Counted from the stretch's first letter, positions 26,090 to 35,465 are shown. The stretch is DNA of 64,000 nucleotides from Marinifilum fragile JCM 15579 (GCF_001310955.1 NZ_BAZX01000016.1:35290-99289); one strand, 5' to 3'. The notes: generated from the letters alone by a model not told the origin. Numbers and translations are program-made.

Positions 26090-26962
26090 TTAGCTTAGTC
26101 TGTCGAGAACAGTATTGATTAAGCGTTTTACTGTTGGCTTGTAATCTTTACTTGCATCTTTGGTTATTCGATTGGCAATAATAGCACAAACCGCAGCAGC
26201 ATTGTGTCCCAGCATTTTCGACAATCCAAAAATAGCCGAACTTTCCATTTCATAATTGGTGATTTTTTCGCCTTTGAAATCGAACTTTTCAATCTTATCA
26301 TTTAAATCAGGATCTAAAGTTTGTAAGCGCAAAACTCTACCTTGGGGACCATAAAATCCATTTGCGGAGATGGTTACGCCTTGAATCATATCGTCTCCAT
26401 CAAGCTGGTCGATAAGTTTTTTAGATGCAGGAACCACATAAGGAGAAGCCAATTTAGCATCCCAATTGACGAATTCTTTAAAAGATTTCTCAAAATCAAG
26501 ATCCGAAACACTGTCACGATCAGCATAAAAATTTAGCATGCCGTCGAATCCAATGGATTTATTGGATAATAAGAATGAATCTACCGGGATGTTTCCTTGA
26601 AGCGCACCTGATGTTCCGATTCTTACCAAGTTAAGACTTTTGTGTTCTGTTTTAGGTGTTCTGGTTTCTAAATCAATGTTAACCAAAGCATCTAATTCAT
26701 TTACTACGATATCAATGTTGTCGGTTCCAATACCGGTTGACAGTACAGAGAATCTTTTCCCTTTATAAGTTCCAGTTGTAGTAACAAATTCGCGATTAGA
26801 AATTGTACATTCCACTTCATCAAAGAAGCTAGCAACCAATTCTACTCTTCCTGGGTCTCCCACTAAAATAACCGTATCGGCTAAATGTTCAGGACGAAGG
26901 TGTAAATGAAATACACTTCCGTCAGGATTAATAATTAGTTCTGATGATTTAATTTTTTCCAT
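26090..26962 (-). CDS. Nucleoside phosphorylase (uridine/purine phosphorylase family)
   Basis: A 290-residue enzyme of the PNP/UDP phosphorylase superfamily. It shows VILVGDPGRVELVASFFD (phosphate-binding loop), GTYKGKRFSVLSTGIGTDN, LVRIGTSGALQG and the nucleoside-binding NYEMESSAIFGLSKMLGH. It splits nucleosides with phosphate to base plus ribose-1-phosphate in salvage. The ATG at 26962 (MEKIKSSELI) is preferred. The open frame extends to a TTG at 26983 but that adds an unlikely AT-rich extension. Substrate specificity cannot be fixed from sequence alone. Confidence 0.9.
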   Translation of the reverse strand: MEKIKSSELIINPDGSVFHLHLRPEHLADTVILVGDPGRVELVASFFDEVECTISNREFVTTTGTYKGKRFSVLSTGIGTDNIDIVVNELDALVNIDLETRTPKTEHKSLNLVRIGTSGALQGNIPVDSFLLSNKSIGFDGMLNFYADRDSVSDLDFEKSFKEFVNWDAKLASPYVVPASKKLIDQLDGDDMIQGVTISANGFYGPQGRVLRLQTLDPDLNDKIEKFDFKGEKITNYEMESSAIFGLSKMLGHNAAAVCAIIANRITKDASKDYKPTVKRLINTVLDRLS

Positions 26963-27152
26963 ATTCAAAAAATTTGATAGCAAGGAGCCGAAACTATAGA
27001 AAATTTTTTAATCTACAAACTAACAAAATGTAATCTTTCGATTTCTTTGCGGTAAGTAGCAGTAACACGTGTTTAAAATCAATTTTTATTATATTATTGT
27101 GCTATCTTTAAATGAAAATAGAATCATAAATAAAAATTATAAATACAAAATC

Positions 27153-27965
27153 ATGAAGAAGCAACCCTATTTTTTAATTGTATTGGCATTTTTTGCTGTT
27201 ATCCTAATTTTATCAGGATCCAGTATGTTTATTACTCTTCAGCCTGGTGAGAGAGGTGTGATTTTTAGAAAATTCTCTGGAGGATTGGATAAAGAAAATG
27301 TATTTATGCCAGGTTTTCACGTTATTGCTCCATGGAATGATATACATGTTTACGATGTGAGAGAACAAAAAAGTGAAGAAACAATGGATGTTTTGGATAA
27401 AAATGGTTTATCGGTAAACATTGATGTTTCGGTTCGTTTTAATCCGGTTTATAATAAAATTGGGTATTTGCACGAGATCTTTGGTAAAGATTATATCAGC
27501 CAATTGGTAATTCCTGAGGTTCGTTCTTCGGTTCGACAAGTTGCAGGTAGATATACGGCAGAGGAGATTTATTCAACCAAAAGAAAAGAAGTTGAAGAAG
27601 CTATTATTTCTGAAACCTCTCAGGTTTTGAAGAATAATAATATTCAAATGAGAGCTCTTTTGATTCGTTCAATTAACTTACCGGAGAAAATTAAAGTTGC
27701 TATTGAGAGTAAATTGCAACAAGAGCAGGAAGCTTTGGCATACCAGTTTAAATTAGAAAAGGAAAAAAGTGAAGCGGAAAGAAAAAGAATTGCTGCTGAA
27801 GGGGAAGCAAGAGCAAATAAGATCATCAACAGCAGTTTAACACCATCGCTTTTGAAAATGAGAGGTATTGAAGCAACCATTAAGTTGTCAGAATCTCCAA
27901 ATTCTAAAGTGGTTGTTATTGGAAGTGGAAAAGAAGGAATGCCATTGATTTTAGGAAATAATTAA
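27153..27965 (+). CDS. SPFH/Band 7 (prohibitin-like) membrane protein
   Basis: A 270-residue protein with a single N-terminal transmembrane helix (YFLIVLAFFAVILILSG). An SPFH domain follows (LQPGERGVIFRKFSGGL, FHVIAPWNDIHVYDVREQKS, LDKNGLSVNIDVSVRFNP), then the EAERKRIAAEGEARANK coiled coil typical of prohibitin and HflC relatives. Such proteins form large ring scaffolds at the inner membrane and modulate FtsH-type proteases. I choose the ATG at 27153 because the frame upstream to 27069 would place a charged tail before the membrane helix. A GC-rich terminator follows. Confidence 0.9.
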   Translation: MKKQPYFLIVLAFFAVILILSGSSMFITLQPGERGVIFRKFSGGLDKENVFMPGFHVIAPWNDIHVYDVREQKSEETMDVLDKNGLSVNIDVSVRFNPVYNKIGYLHEIFGKDYISQLVIPEVRSSVRQVAGRYTAEEIYSTKRKEVEEAIISETSQVLKNNNIQMRALLIRSINLPEKIKVAIESKLQQEQEALAYQFKLEKEKSEAERKRIAAEGEARANKIINSSLTPSLLKMRGIEATIKLSESPNSKVVVIGSGKEGMPLILGNN

Positions 27966-28006
27966 CAGTTTTTGAAAAAAAGCTGAAAACTATAATTGAT
28001 AAATTT

Positions 28007-28039
28007 GAGTCGCTTGCGTTTGCAGGCGGCTTTTTTTTT
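28007..28039 (+). terminator. Terminator after the SPFH protein
   Basis: GTCGCTTGC-gttt-GCAGGCGGC (with G-U pairs) is followed by nine T. Confidence 0.85.
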
Positions 28040-28205
28040 CGTTCGTACGCGTACAGTAATTGTTACGTGAGCGTTCACTTTAATTGTATAGAAAATAGTG
28101 CAAATTATTAATAATCAAAAAATAAAAAATGATGGCATGATAAGTGGAGTAACGCAAATGCTATTAAAACATTCAACCAACCATTAAAGAAAACTTAAAT
28201 CAACC

Positions 28206-30536
28206 ATGTTAAAACAAATTTTATCAACCTTATTAATTGTTATTCTGGTATTACCAAGTTTCGCCTTACAACCAAAGAAAGAAATTATGGCTATAAGAGT
28301 ATCACAAAAACCTTTAATCGATGGAATCCTAGATGATTCTGTGTGGGAAGGTGTGCCTGTAGCCAATAATTTTATACAAATGGAACCAGATAACGGGGCA
28401 GCCTCAAATTACAAAACAGAAGTAAGATTTATTTATACCAACAATTCAATTATAGTTGGTGCTAAAATGTACGATCCAGAACCAGAGAAAATATTAAAAA
28501 CACTAAGTAAAAGAGATGCAATAAACAATGCAGACTTTGTATCCTTGGTAGTGGATCCGTTTAATTCAGGACTAGATGCTTTTGAATTTATTGTTACAGC
28601 TTCAGGAGTTCAGTGGGATGCAAAAGTGGTAAAAAGTCGTGAGGATACCAGTTGGGATGCCGTTTGGAATAGTGCAACAAGCATTCATGAAGACGGATGG
28701 TCGGCAGAAATTGAAATTCCATATGCAGCTTTGCGATTCCCAAGTAAAGAAGTACAAGAGTGGGGTGTAAACTTTCTTCGAAACATTCAAAGAGATAGAG
28801 AGAAGAACAGTTGGAACTTTATCGACAAAGAAGAAGATGGATGGATCAATCAAAGCGGGATTCTTCGTGGTGTGAAAAATGTAGAACCTCCTGTTCGCTT
28901 GTCTTTTACTCCTTATTTTTCTGCTTACTACGATAAATATTCCGATGAATCGAAAGGAGAAACAAATTTTAGAGGGGGAATGGATTTAAAATACGGTATC
29001 AACGAAAGTTATACTTTAGATATGATGTTGATTCCGGATTTTGGTCAGGTGCAATCGGATGATGAAGTATTGAATCTTTCACCTTTTGAGACAAAATTTT
29101 CAGAAAAGCGCCAGTTTTTTACCGAAGCAACTGAGCTTTTCAACAGAGGCGGCATTTTTTACTCCAGACGTATTGGAGGCAAACCTAAATATGCATATGA
29201 TGTTTACGATAATCTGGGCGAGAATGAAATTGTTACCGATAATCCAGCAAAAGCAAAAATTATTAATGCTACCAAGGTTTCGGGTAGGAACGCAAAAGGA
29301 TTGGGAATTGGCGTACTTAATGCGATGAATAGAAATACTTATGCCACAATTCAGGATACTGTTACAGGAGAATCGCGTAAGGAAAAAATTCAACCTTTTA
29401 CCAATTACAATATGTTGGTGGTTGATAAGAGTATGAAAAATGAATCGTACGTAAGCTTATTCAATACCAATGTTTATATACCCGAAACGAATTATATTGC
29501 AAATGTTACTGGTACCGAATTCGATTTCCGAAATGGAGAAAGGTCACACGATGTGAAAGGGAAGGTAATTACGACTCAGAGATACCAGGATGAAGCCAAA
29601 GATCAAATAGGATACATGCATGAGGTTCAGGTTGGGAAAATTCAAGGAAAATTTACCTGGAATTATTTTCACAGGCTAATGACCGATAAATACAATCCTA
29701 ACGATTTGGGTTTCTTGTATCGTAACAATCAAATTAATAACAATTTGAACTTTTTCTACGATAATTTTGAGCCCAAAGGATCAGTTATACAGCGCCATGC
29801 AAGGTTTCAAATACATCATGAAGCCAGATATGAGCCACGCAGATATGCAAGTATTTCATTTTATTATAATGCCAGACTAAAGTTTCACAATCATTTTGCG
29901 ATGGGATTTTATGGAAATACTCGCCCAATGCACAGGTATGATTACGAGGAACCTCGTGTTTCTGGAATGAAGTTGAGAAAAGGTTCATCAACTTCGGCTG
30001 GTTTTTGGATTTCAACAGATTATAGAAAAGCGCTTGCTTTGGATATAGATGCAAACTATGGTGTTCGTATGTCTACCGATGATCTTAAAACATTCAGATT
30101 AAAGGTTTCACCAAGATATCGTGTAAACGATAAACTGTTAATGGTTTATGAGACGGCTTGGAGTAGAAATTTGGATGAGCTTGGTTATGCAAGTTCTGAA
30201 ACGGATATTAATGATTTTACCACTGTTTATATTGGAAATAGAAATACAGCCAGGTTAGAGAATAAATTCTCGGCCAATTATATTTTTAATAACAACACCT
30301 CTTTGAGTTTTAGAATGCGCCACTATTGGGCAAAAGCTGAATACAAGGATTTTTATACGCTAATGGACAATGGGAGAGTTGCCGACTCTGATTACAATGA
30401 AAACCACGATGTAAACTTCAACACATTTAATGTGGATATGGTGTACAATTGGCGATTTGCACCTGGTAGCGAGTTAGCTTGGTTTGGAAGAGTTCAATTC
30501 GTGATGCACAAGACGAAATCAGGCATGGTTTTGTAG
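28206..30536 (+). CDS. DUF5916/CBM9-like outer-membrane protein, C-terminus frameshifted
   Basis: A signal peptide is followed by a CBM9-like beta-sandwich (PLIDGILDDSVWEGVPVANN, then VGAKMYDPEP, FEFIVTASGVQWDAK) and a long barrel-like DUF5916 region (FSEKRQFFTEATELFNRGGI, FYSRRIGG). The reading frame breaks near 30476. The encoded tail GRVQFVMHKTKSGMVL is unlike the family, while the shifted frame reads SLVWKSSIRDAQDEIRHG and continues to a family-like end (VKLLYYIDYMSLKRKG) with a stop at 30634. Adding one A (GTTAGC to GTTAAGC) restores one frame of 28206-30634. A terminator follows at 30767. Confidence 0.85.
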   Translation: MLKQILSTLLIVILVLPSFALQPKKEIMAIRVSQKPLIDGILDDSVWEGVPVANNFIQMEPDNGAASNYKTEVRFIYTNNSIIVGAKMYDPEPEKILKTLSKRDAINNADFVSLVVDPFNSGLDAFEFIVTASGVQWDAKVVKSREDTSWDAVWNSATSIHEDGWSAEIEIPYAALRFPSKEVQEWGVNFLRNIQRDREKNSWNFIDKEEDGWINQSGILRGVKNVEPPVRLSFTPYFSAYYDKYSDESKGETNFRGGMDLKYGINESYTLDMMLIPDFGQVQSDDEVLNLSPFETKFSEKRQFFTEATELFNRGGIFYSRRIGGKPKYAYDVYDNLGENEIVTDNPAKAKIINATKVSGRNAKGLGIGVLNAMNRNTYATIQDTVTGESRKEKIQPFTNYNMLVVDKSMKNESYVSLFNTNVYIPETNYIANVTGTEFDFRNGERSHDVKGKVITTQRYQDEAKDQIGYMHEVQVGKIQGKFTWNYFHRLMTDKYNPNDLGFLYRNNQINNNLNFFYDNFEPKGSVIQRHARFQIHHEARYEPRRYASISFYYNARLKFHNHFAMGFYGNTRPMHRYDYEEPRVSGMKLRKGSSTSAGFWISTDYRKALALDIDANYGVRMSTDDLKTFRLKVSPRYRVNDKLLMVYETAWSRNLDELGYASSETDINDFTTVYIGNRNTARLENKFSANYIFNNNTSLSFRMRHYWAKAEYKDFYTLMDNGRVADSDYNENHDVNFNTFNVDMVYNWRFAPGSELAWFGRVQFVMHKTKSGMVL

Positions 30537-30766
30537 ACAATTTGAAAGATACGTTTGACGCAACACAGCTTAATAGCTTTTCGGTCAAACTACTATATTA
30601 TATCGACTACATGTCGTTAAAGAGAAAAGGTTAATGGTAAACCTGCTTAAATTTTACGGGCCTTAACTTTCCGTGAAAGCTTATGAGTTTAGTTTTGAAG
30701 GGTTTTAGGGGAACTTCTTCAAAAGCAATTTTTAAGTGTGATTAGTTAGTGTTAAGTAATGAAGAT

Positions 30767-30797
30767 AAAAGCAGCAAATGAAAGTTTGCTGCTTTTT
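30767..30797 (+). terminator. Terminator of the DUF5916 gene
   Basis: AAAAGCAGCAAA pairs with TTTGCTGCTTTTT. Its right arm contains the TTTG of the next gene's -33 box, so terminator and promoter overlap. Confidence 0.85.
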
Positions 30798-30815
30798 AAT
30801 TTAAAATTAAATTTG
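30785..30815 (+). promoter_or_regulatory. Promoter of the DUF4293 gene
   Basis: TTTG (30785-30788), 19 bases, then TAAATTTG (30808-30815) is a full match to the Bacteroidota primary promoter. Transcription would start near 30822, eleven bases before the ATG. Confidence 0.75.
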
Positions 30816-30832
30816 TACAAAAATTAAAAACT

Positions 30833-31294
30833 ATGATACAAAGAATACAATCTTTATACCTGTTGGGGAGCTTTATTTTAATTGGGATCATGTTCTTTTT
30901 CCCGTTAGCTGAATTAATTGATACTGCAGGTCAAACTTATGAATTTTTGTACAGGGGAATTCCTGCGCTTACTGAAGGTGCTCCTGCAATATTTATTGCC
31001 TACCCGGTAGCAATTTTATTATCGGTGATTGCACTGGTGAGTTTAATTACCATTTTCTTGTTTAAAAAGCGAATGATTCAAATTCGCCTTACCATTTTTA
31101 ATATGGTTTGTATGTTGGGTGCAATGGGATTAATTTACTACAGCATCAACAGCCAGGCGGGTGAATTAAATGCGATAGCAAGCTATAGCATTATCAATGC
31201 ATTTCCTTTGGTAGCTTTAATCTTAAGTTACCTGGCATTAAGAGGAATTGGAAAAGATGAAGCAATGATTCGCTCAATGGATAGAATTAGATAA
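30833..31294 (+). CDS. DUF4293 family membrane protein
   Basis: A 153-residue protein with four predicted transmembrane helices: LYLLGSFILIGIMFFFPLAEL, AYPVAILLSVIALVSLITIF, LTIFNMVCMLGAMGLIYYS and IINAFPLVALILSYLAL. The start MIQRIQSLYLL and the conserved end (LRGIGKDEAMIRSMDRIR) are characteristic of DUF4293, a family restricted to Bacteroidota. Function is unknown. It has its own full promoter and terminator, so it is a single-gene unit. Confidence 0.9.
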   Translation: MIQRIQSLYLLGSFILIGIMFFFPLAELIDTAGQTYEFLYRGIPALTEGAPAIFIAYPVAILLSVIALVSLITIFLFKKRMIQIRLTIFNMVCMLGAMGLIYYSINSQAGELNAIASYSIINAFPLVALILSYLALRGIGKDEAMIRSMDRIR

Positions 31295-31315
31295 TCCGAA
31301 ACGATATAAATTGAA

Positions 31316-31346
31316 AATACCGGCTCAATGGGCCGGTATTTTTTTT
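31316..31346 (+). terminator. Terminator after the DUF4293 gene
   Basis: AATACCGGC-tcaatgg-GCCGGTATT followed by T8. The rest of the gap to 31581 contains only short hairpins such as TTTTCCCT/AGGGAAAA and CTCCCT-rich DNA. Confidence 0.88.
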
Positions 31347-31581
31347 GCACGCTTAGTGTGCGTAGCACCTTTTTAGCTTGCATTTTCAAATTGAATTTTT
31401 CCCTCTTAGGGAAAATGCCGATAGGCAAAAGGGTCATGCATAAAAGAAGACTTACCTTAAACACCCCTCTCCCTGTCGGGATCTCCCCTATAAAGGGAGA
31501 ATTCTAAAATTAAACTTCTGAACTCAAAAATAAGTCTATAAATGCAGTCTTATTAGGAAAGGATATTATATGACTTTCTCC

Positions 31582-32193
31582 TTAGGCCTTTTTTACCTTC
31601 CCCTTTTTGCCTTTTATTTCTCTGGTCTTCTTTTTCATTACCGAGTGTCCGAATTGTCCAATCAATTTACCCAGTTCAAAGTAATAACCGTGCGAGTAGG
31701 CAATAGGACGAGCTTTGCTAAGCAAGAATTTTCCGGTTTTTTCGTTGATGTATCTTTCATCAGCCTGTATATTTACTACCTCGGCAATAAACATATCGTG
31801 AGAACCCAATTCTACAATGTTTTTCACCTTGCATTCAATACTCAATGGCGATTCTTCAATAATAGGTGCCGATATTTCTCTTGATGGAGCAGGAGTAAGA
31901 TTCATTTCTTCAAACTTATTGAAATCCTTTCCCGATTTAACCCCACACCAATCGGTAGCATAGGCCAGGTCTTTGGTCGTTAAATTAATTACAAATTCTC
32001 CCGATTCCTTAATGATATTGTAGGAGTGTCTGTTCTTGCGTACTGAAATGTAACACATTGCAGGATCGCTGCAAATGGTTCCTGTCCAGGCAATGGTTAT
32101 GATATTGTAATCTTCTGGTTTCGATCCACAACTAACCATTACAGCTGGTATAGGATAAACCATGGTTCCCGGTTTCCAATGTTGTTTTGCCAT
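31582..32193 (-). CDS. Flavin reductase family protein
   Basis: A 203-residue FMN-binding split-barrel protein. PIPAVMVSCGSKPEDYNIIT, AWTGTICSDPAMCYISVRK and RHSYNIIKESGEFVINL are typical of flavoprotein oxidoreductases of the flavin reductase family, which bind FMN and often supply reduced flavin to partner monooxygenases. The C-terminus carries an unusual lysine-rich tail (KKKTREIKGKKGKVKKA). The gene stands alone on the minus strand, so its partner cannot be named. Confidence 0.88.
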   Translation of the reverse strand: MAKQHWKPGTMVYPIPAVMVSCGSKPEDYNIITIAWTGTICSDPAMCYISVRKNRHSYNIIKESGEFVINLTTKDLAYATDWCGVKSGKDFNKFEEMNLTPAPSREISAPIIEESPLSIECKVKNIVELGSHDMFIAEVVNIQADERYINEKTGKFLLSKARPIAYSHGYYFELGKLIGQFGHSVMKKKTREIKGKKGKVKKA

Positions 32194-32514
32194 TATTGCT
32201 TTGCTTGATTTTAATAATATTTTAATTCGATATTGCCCTAATTATTATGCCGATCGATTTCTAAAGACGCAGTGAGAGAGTAACGAAGCAATGCGTTATT
32301 TTAGAAACAAATCGGTGTAGATTCGATGTACAAACTTACAAAATAGACACGACAGTACAATTTATGTACATACAGATGCAGTGATTCCAGGAGGAGTTTT
32401 TCTTGGAAAACAATGAAATGGAATGAATATTTTTTATTCTCAAAACTTTAAGGATGGGCAGAAGACATTGAGAAAAATTTGGAGACACAGTTTATTAAAG
32501 GGAGCCTGAAGTGC

Positions 32515-32844
32515 TTCCGCACACTTAGGCAGCCTTCCGCACACCTAGGTACCCCTTCCGCACACAAGAAAGTTGTTCCGCACACCTAGGTACCCCTTCC
32601 GCACACAAGAAAGTTGTTCCGCACACCCGGGTACCCCTTCCGCATGCTCGGGAAAAGCTTCCGCACGCAAAGGTACCCTCTCAGCACACTCAGGTACCCT
32701 TTCCGCACACCAAGAAAGTTGTTCCGCACAGCCAGGCACCCCTTCCGCACACTTGGGAAGTGCTTCCGCACGCAGAGGTGGTCCTTCCGCACACATAAAG
32801 AGATATTGACATCCTGTGCGGAAGAACTCACATTGAGTGCGGAA
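32515..32844. repeat. 21-bp-period repeat array (core TTCCGCACAC)
   Basis: Fourteen direct units of 20-21 bp start at 32515. Each opens with TTCCGCACAC or a close variant and continues with a variable half such as CTAGGTACCCC or AAGAAAGTTG. The last full direct unit starts at 32785. Two inverted copies follow (TGTGCGGAA at 32815 and AGTGCGGAA at 32836), again 21 bp apart. Several frames are open over the array because 21 is a multiple of 3, but the 20-bp units change the frame, so I do not call a gene. The flanks 32194-32514 and 32845-33043 show no gene. Confidence 0.85.
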
Positions 32845-33043
32845 TTGATGAATTTGCGTGTATACAAGCAATGATTACTTTCGGAGGTTCTGAATTTTAT
32901 TGCAGAAGTACCTTTGCTGGTTGCCCATATAATGATGTTTAATAAACTGTGCTTACTTCTTGCTATATGCTTTGATTGGTGAAGGCTATTGCTTACATTT
33001 GCGCAATACTAAAGTAGATTTTATCAATTTGGAAAAGATAATT

Positions 33044-33334
33044 ATGAGCACGGAAGTGGAAAAATTAATGGTGGAAGCTGCAGAATTGGCTAAAGCAGAA
33101 AAAATTGAAGCAGCAATAGAAAAATACAAATCTGTATTGGAGCTTGATGCGAAGAATATTGAAGCTCAGTTTCAAGTGGGTGAATTGTACCATCAAATTG
33201 GGAACCTACCAGAAGCATTAAGTGCCTACCTACATACTACCGATCTTGATTCTGAACACAAAAAAGCCAATGTTAAAATCGAGATGATCAAATCCATCAT
33301 GGATTTCTTTAATCCGGATTTGTACAATCCTTAA
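33044..33334 (+). CDS. TPR-containing small protein
   Basis: A 96-residue protein from the ATG at 33044 (MSTEVEKLMVEAAELAKAEK). It contains about two tetratricopeptide units (IEAAIEKYKSVLELDAKNIE, AQFQVGELYHQIGNLPEALS, AYLHTTDLDSEHKKAN), a helical protein-binding scaffold. The frame extends upstream to 32960 but that part is unlike TPR sequence. It is cytoplasmic and a single-gene unit followed by a terminator. No partner can be inferred. Confidence 0.8.
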   Translation: MSTEVEKLMVEAAELAKAEKIEAAIEKYKSVLELDAKNIEAQFQVGELYHQIGNLPEALSAYLHTTDLDSEHKKANVKIEMIKSIMDFFNPDLYNP

Positions 33335-33345
33335 TTTTATAAAGA

Positions 33346-33375
33346 AAAAAGCTGTCCCAACATGGAACAGCTTTA
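33346..33375 (+). terminator. Terminator after the TPR gene
   Basis: AAAAGCTGTCCC pairs with GGAACAGCTTT around a short loop, though the T-run is modest. Confidence 0.65.
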
Positions 33376-33482
33376 GTAAAAATAGATTATTAGACTTTAC
33401 CTACCTGCGATTTCTTCCCACCATTCTGTAGATTGTGAAAAATCGTGTTGGTTTAAATTAATATTTTCTCCAATTCGGGGAG

Positions 33483-34535
33483 TTAGTATGCTAACCTCAA
33501 GTTCTTTGGCTTTTGCTTAAATCGTTCCACAGGTTCTGTCCAGGCATGGTTTGCCAATCGGTACGAACCCCAATGGATTGGGATGACTCTTTTTGCTTTC
33601 ACATCCATTCCAGCCTGAACCGATTCTTCGGGCATCATATGTACATCGGCCCAAAGCTTATTGTATTGCCCGCATTCCATTAAACCAATATCGAAAGGGC
33701 CATATTTTTCGCCAATCTCTTTAAAGTGTTGACCATATCCGCCATCGCCACTAAAATAGATGCTCTTGTCTTTCCCTTTTAGCACCCACGAACCCCAGAG
33801 TGTTGACGATTGATCTGCCAACCCTCTGCCAGACATGTGGCGGGTTGGAACAAAAGCAAATTGAATTCCATCAAAAGAACTTTCATCCCACCAATTGAAT
33901 TCCTGAATCTTATTTTTATCAACTTTCCAAGATTTTAGATGATTGCCAACACCAAGAGGAACGAAAAATCTATCAGTTTTGTCTTTTAGGTTCACAATGC
34001 TGTAATAATCCAAGTGATCGTAATGATCATGAGAGATAAAAATTGCATCAACATGTGGAATGTCGATTAAATCGATTGGCATCTGGTTGTTGTATTTTTT
34101 TCTTCCAAAGAAGGAATGTGGGCCGGTTTTTTCACTAAATACAGGGTCCAGCAAAATGGTTTTGCCATTTAGCCTGATCAGGAAAGAAGAGTGTCCCAGC
34201 CAAATTACTTCGTTTATAGAATCTGCTTTAAGCTCTAAATTATCTGAATTTAAACTTACTACCTCAACATTTGATTTTGGATTTACGTTAGGATCAGGAC
34301 TTAGCATTTCGCGAAACATTTTAGAGAAAGAGCGCATGCTCATTTCCATTTCAATCTTTTCACGATTAATGAATTTTCCATCCTTATAGTTTGGCAGCAG
34401 AGCATAGGCTTTTTTCTGTGTAGCATTTGCTCTTCGCCCAAACTGTGGGCTGACATATATAAATGAAACTCCAATAATACAGGTAATCAACAATAATATT
34501 CCTAATCCTATCCCCATCTTTTTCAATCTTTTCAT
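33483..34535 (-). CDS. Metallo-beta-lactamase fold hydrolase (NAPE-PLD/UlaG-like), C-terminus frameshifted
   Basis: A 350-residue membrane-anchored protein with an N-terminal hydrophobic helix (IGLGILLLITCIIGVSFIYV). A beta-lactamase-fold domain follows, with LGHSSFLIRLNGKTILLDPV, the zinc motif SHDHYDHLD, and the later CGQYNKLWADVHMMPEE and PIHWGSY blocks, as in NAPE-PLD-like phosphodiesterases and UlaG relatives. The frame ends early. After the stop at 33483 the other frame reads TPRIGENINLNQHDFSQS and ends WWEEIAGR at 33397. Adding one base near 33489 (GCATAC to GCAATAC) restores a 379-residue protein. It lies 21 bases downstream of the AraC gene, so one operon. Confidence 0.85.
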   Translation of the reverse strand: MKRLKKMGIGLGILLLITCIIGVSFIYVSPQFGRRANATQKKAYALLPNYKDGKFINREKIEMEMSMRSFSKMFREMLSPDPNVNPKSNVEVVSLNSDNLELKADSINEVIWLGHSSFLIRLNGKTILLDPVFSEKTGPHSFFGRKKYNNQMPIDLIDIPHVDAIFISHDHYDHLDYYSIVNLKDKTDRFFVPLGVGNHLKSWKVDKNKIQEFNWWDESSFDGIQFAFVPTRHMSGRGLADQSSTLWGSWVLKGKDKSIYFSGDGGYGQHFKEIGEKYGPFDIGLMECGQYNKLWADVHMMPEESVQAGMDVKAKRVIPIHWGSYRLANHAWTEPVERFKQKPKNLRLAY

Positions 34536-34556
34536 TCTTATTTTCTTCGTGCAACT

Positions 34557-35465
34557 CTAATTCAAGTTGCGGTACTCTACCGGCGACAAACCAGTTTTCG
34601 ATTTAAAAATTTTACTAAAATACTGTGGGTATTCAAAGCCTAGTTCATTGGCTATCTCGCTAATCGAGTTGGTAGTACTCAGTAATTTAGTTTTGGCTTT
34701 CTCGATTAAGCGATAATGAATGTGTTCCTGAACGCTTTTGCCACTTTCTTTCTTAATTAGGTCGCTCAAATAATTGGGCGAGAAATTCAATTGTTCGGCA
34801 CAATATTTAACTGTTGGAATGCCAAATTGTTCTGCCTTATCGGAATTAAAATAATCTTTCAATAAGCTTTCCAGTTTGCTTAAAATGTCCTTATTGTAAG
34901 AGCTTCTTGTAATAAACTGCCTGCCATAATACCTGTTGCAATAGTTTAAAAATAGTTCCAGGCTCGATAGAATTACATCATTGCTAAAATGATCAAGATT
35001 GGCACTGTATTCATCTTTAATTCTTTCTAACAGTTCCGAAAGGTTTTTCTTTTCCTGATCCGATAAATGAAGTGCTTCATTCACTTCGTAAGAGAAAAAA
35101 GTAAATTCCTGAATCTTTTTTGCAAGAGCACTTTTGCGAATTAAATCAGGATGAAAGAACAATCCCCATCCCGAATATCCATCAGACTCATCTACGCTCT
35201 CTTTGGCAATCACCTGGTCTGGCGCCATGCAGAAGAGTGTTCCTTCCTGAAAATCGTATGTTTTTCTACCATATCTTAAATGTCCACAATTGGCACTTTT
35301 CAACATAACCGAATACAAGGAGGAAACCACTTTAACATTACTTCCTAAATTTATTGGTTCAACCTCCGAAAAATCTACAATAGAAATTAATGGGTGCTGA
35401 GGCTTCTCAAATCCCATTATATCATGAAGTTCCGATATGGTCTGGATATTTATAATATCGCTCAT
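34557..35465 (-). CDS. AraC family transcriptional regulator
   Basis: A 302-residue regulator. The N-terminal part (about 1-180) is a cupin-like ligand-sensing domain (SANCGHLRYGRKTYDFQEGT). The C-terminal 110 residues hold the two AraC helix-turn-helix motifs: YCAEQLNFSPNYLSDLIKKE and ISEIANELGFEYPQYFSKIF, ending SKTGLSPVEYRN. It heads an operon with the metallo-beta-lactamase fold gene. A 21-bp direct repeat lies about 155 bases upstream of its start and is a candidate autoregulatory site. Confidence 0.92.
   Translation of the reverse strand: MSDIINIQTISELHDIMGFEKPQHPLISIVDFSEVEPINLGSNVKVVSSLYSVMLKSANCGHLRYGRKTYDFQEGTLFCMAPDQVIAKESVDESDGYSGWGLFFHPDLIRKSALAKKIQEFTFFSYEVNEALHLSDQEKKNLSELLERIKDEYSANLDHFSNDVILSSLELFLNYCNRYYGRQFITRSSYNKDILSKLESLLKDYFNSDKAEQFGIPTVKYCAEQLNFSPNYLSDLIKKESGKSVQEHIHYRLIEKAKTKLLSTTNSISEIANELGFEYPQYFSKIFKSKTGLSPVEYRNLN

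Noticed and set aside
26963..26983. TTG start for the nucleoside phosphorylase
   Set aside because: It adds seven AT-rich residues. The ATG at 26962 matches usual family starts.
32515..32844. CRISPR array
   Set aside because: Units are 20-21 bp with a degenerate core and no unique spacers of normal length, and there is no cas gene.
32545..32874. Several overlapping open frames (78-108 codons) on both strands in the 32.5-kb array
   Set aside because: They arise from the 21-bp period. The 20-bp units shift the frame within the array and the peptides have no family resemblance.
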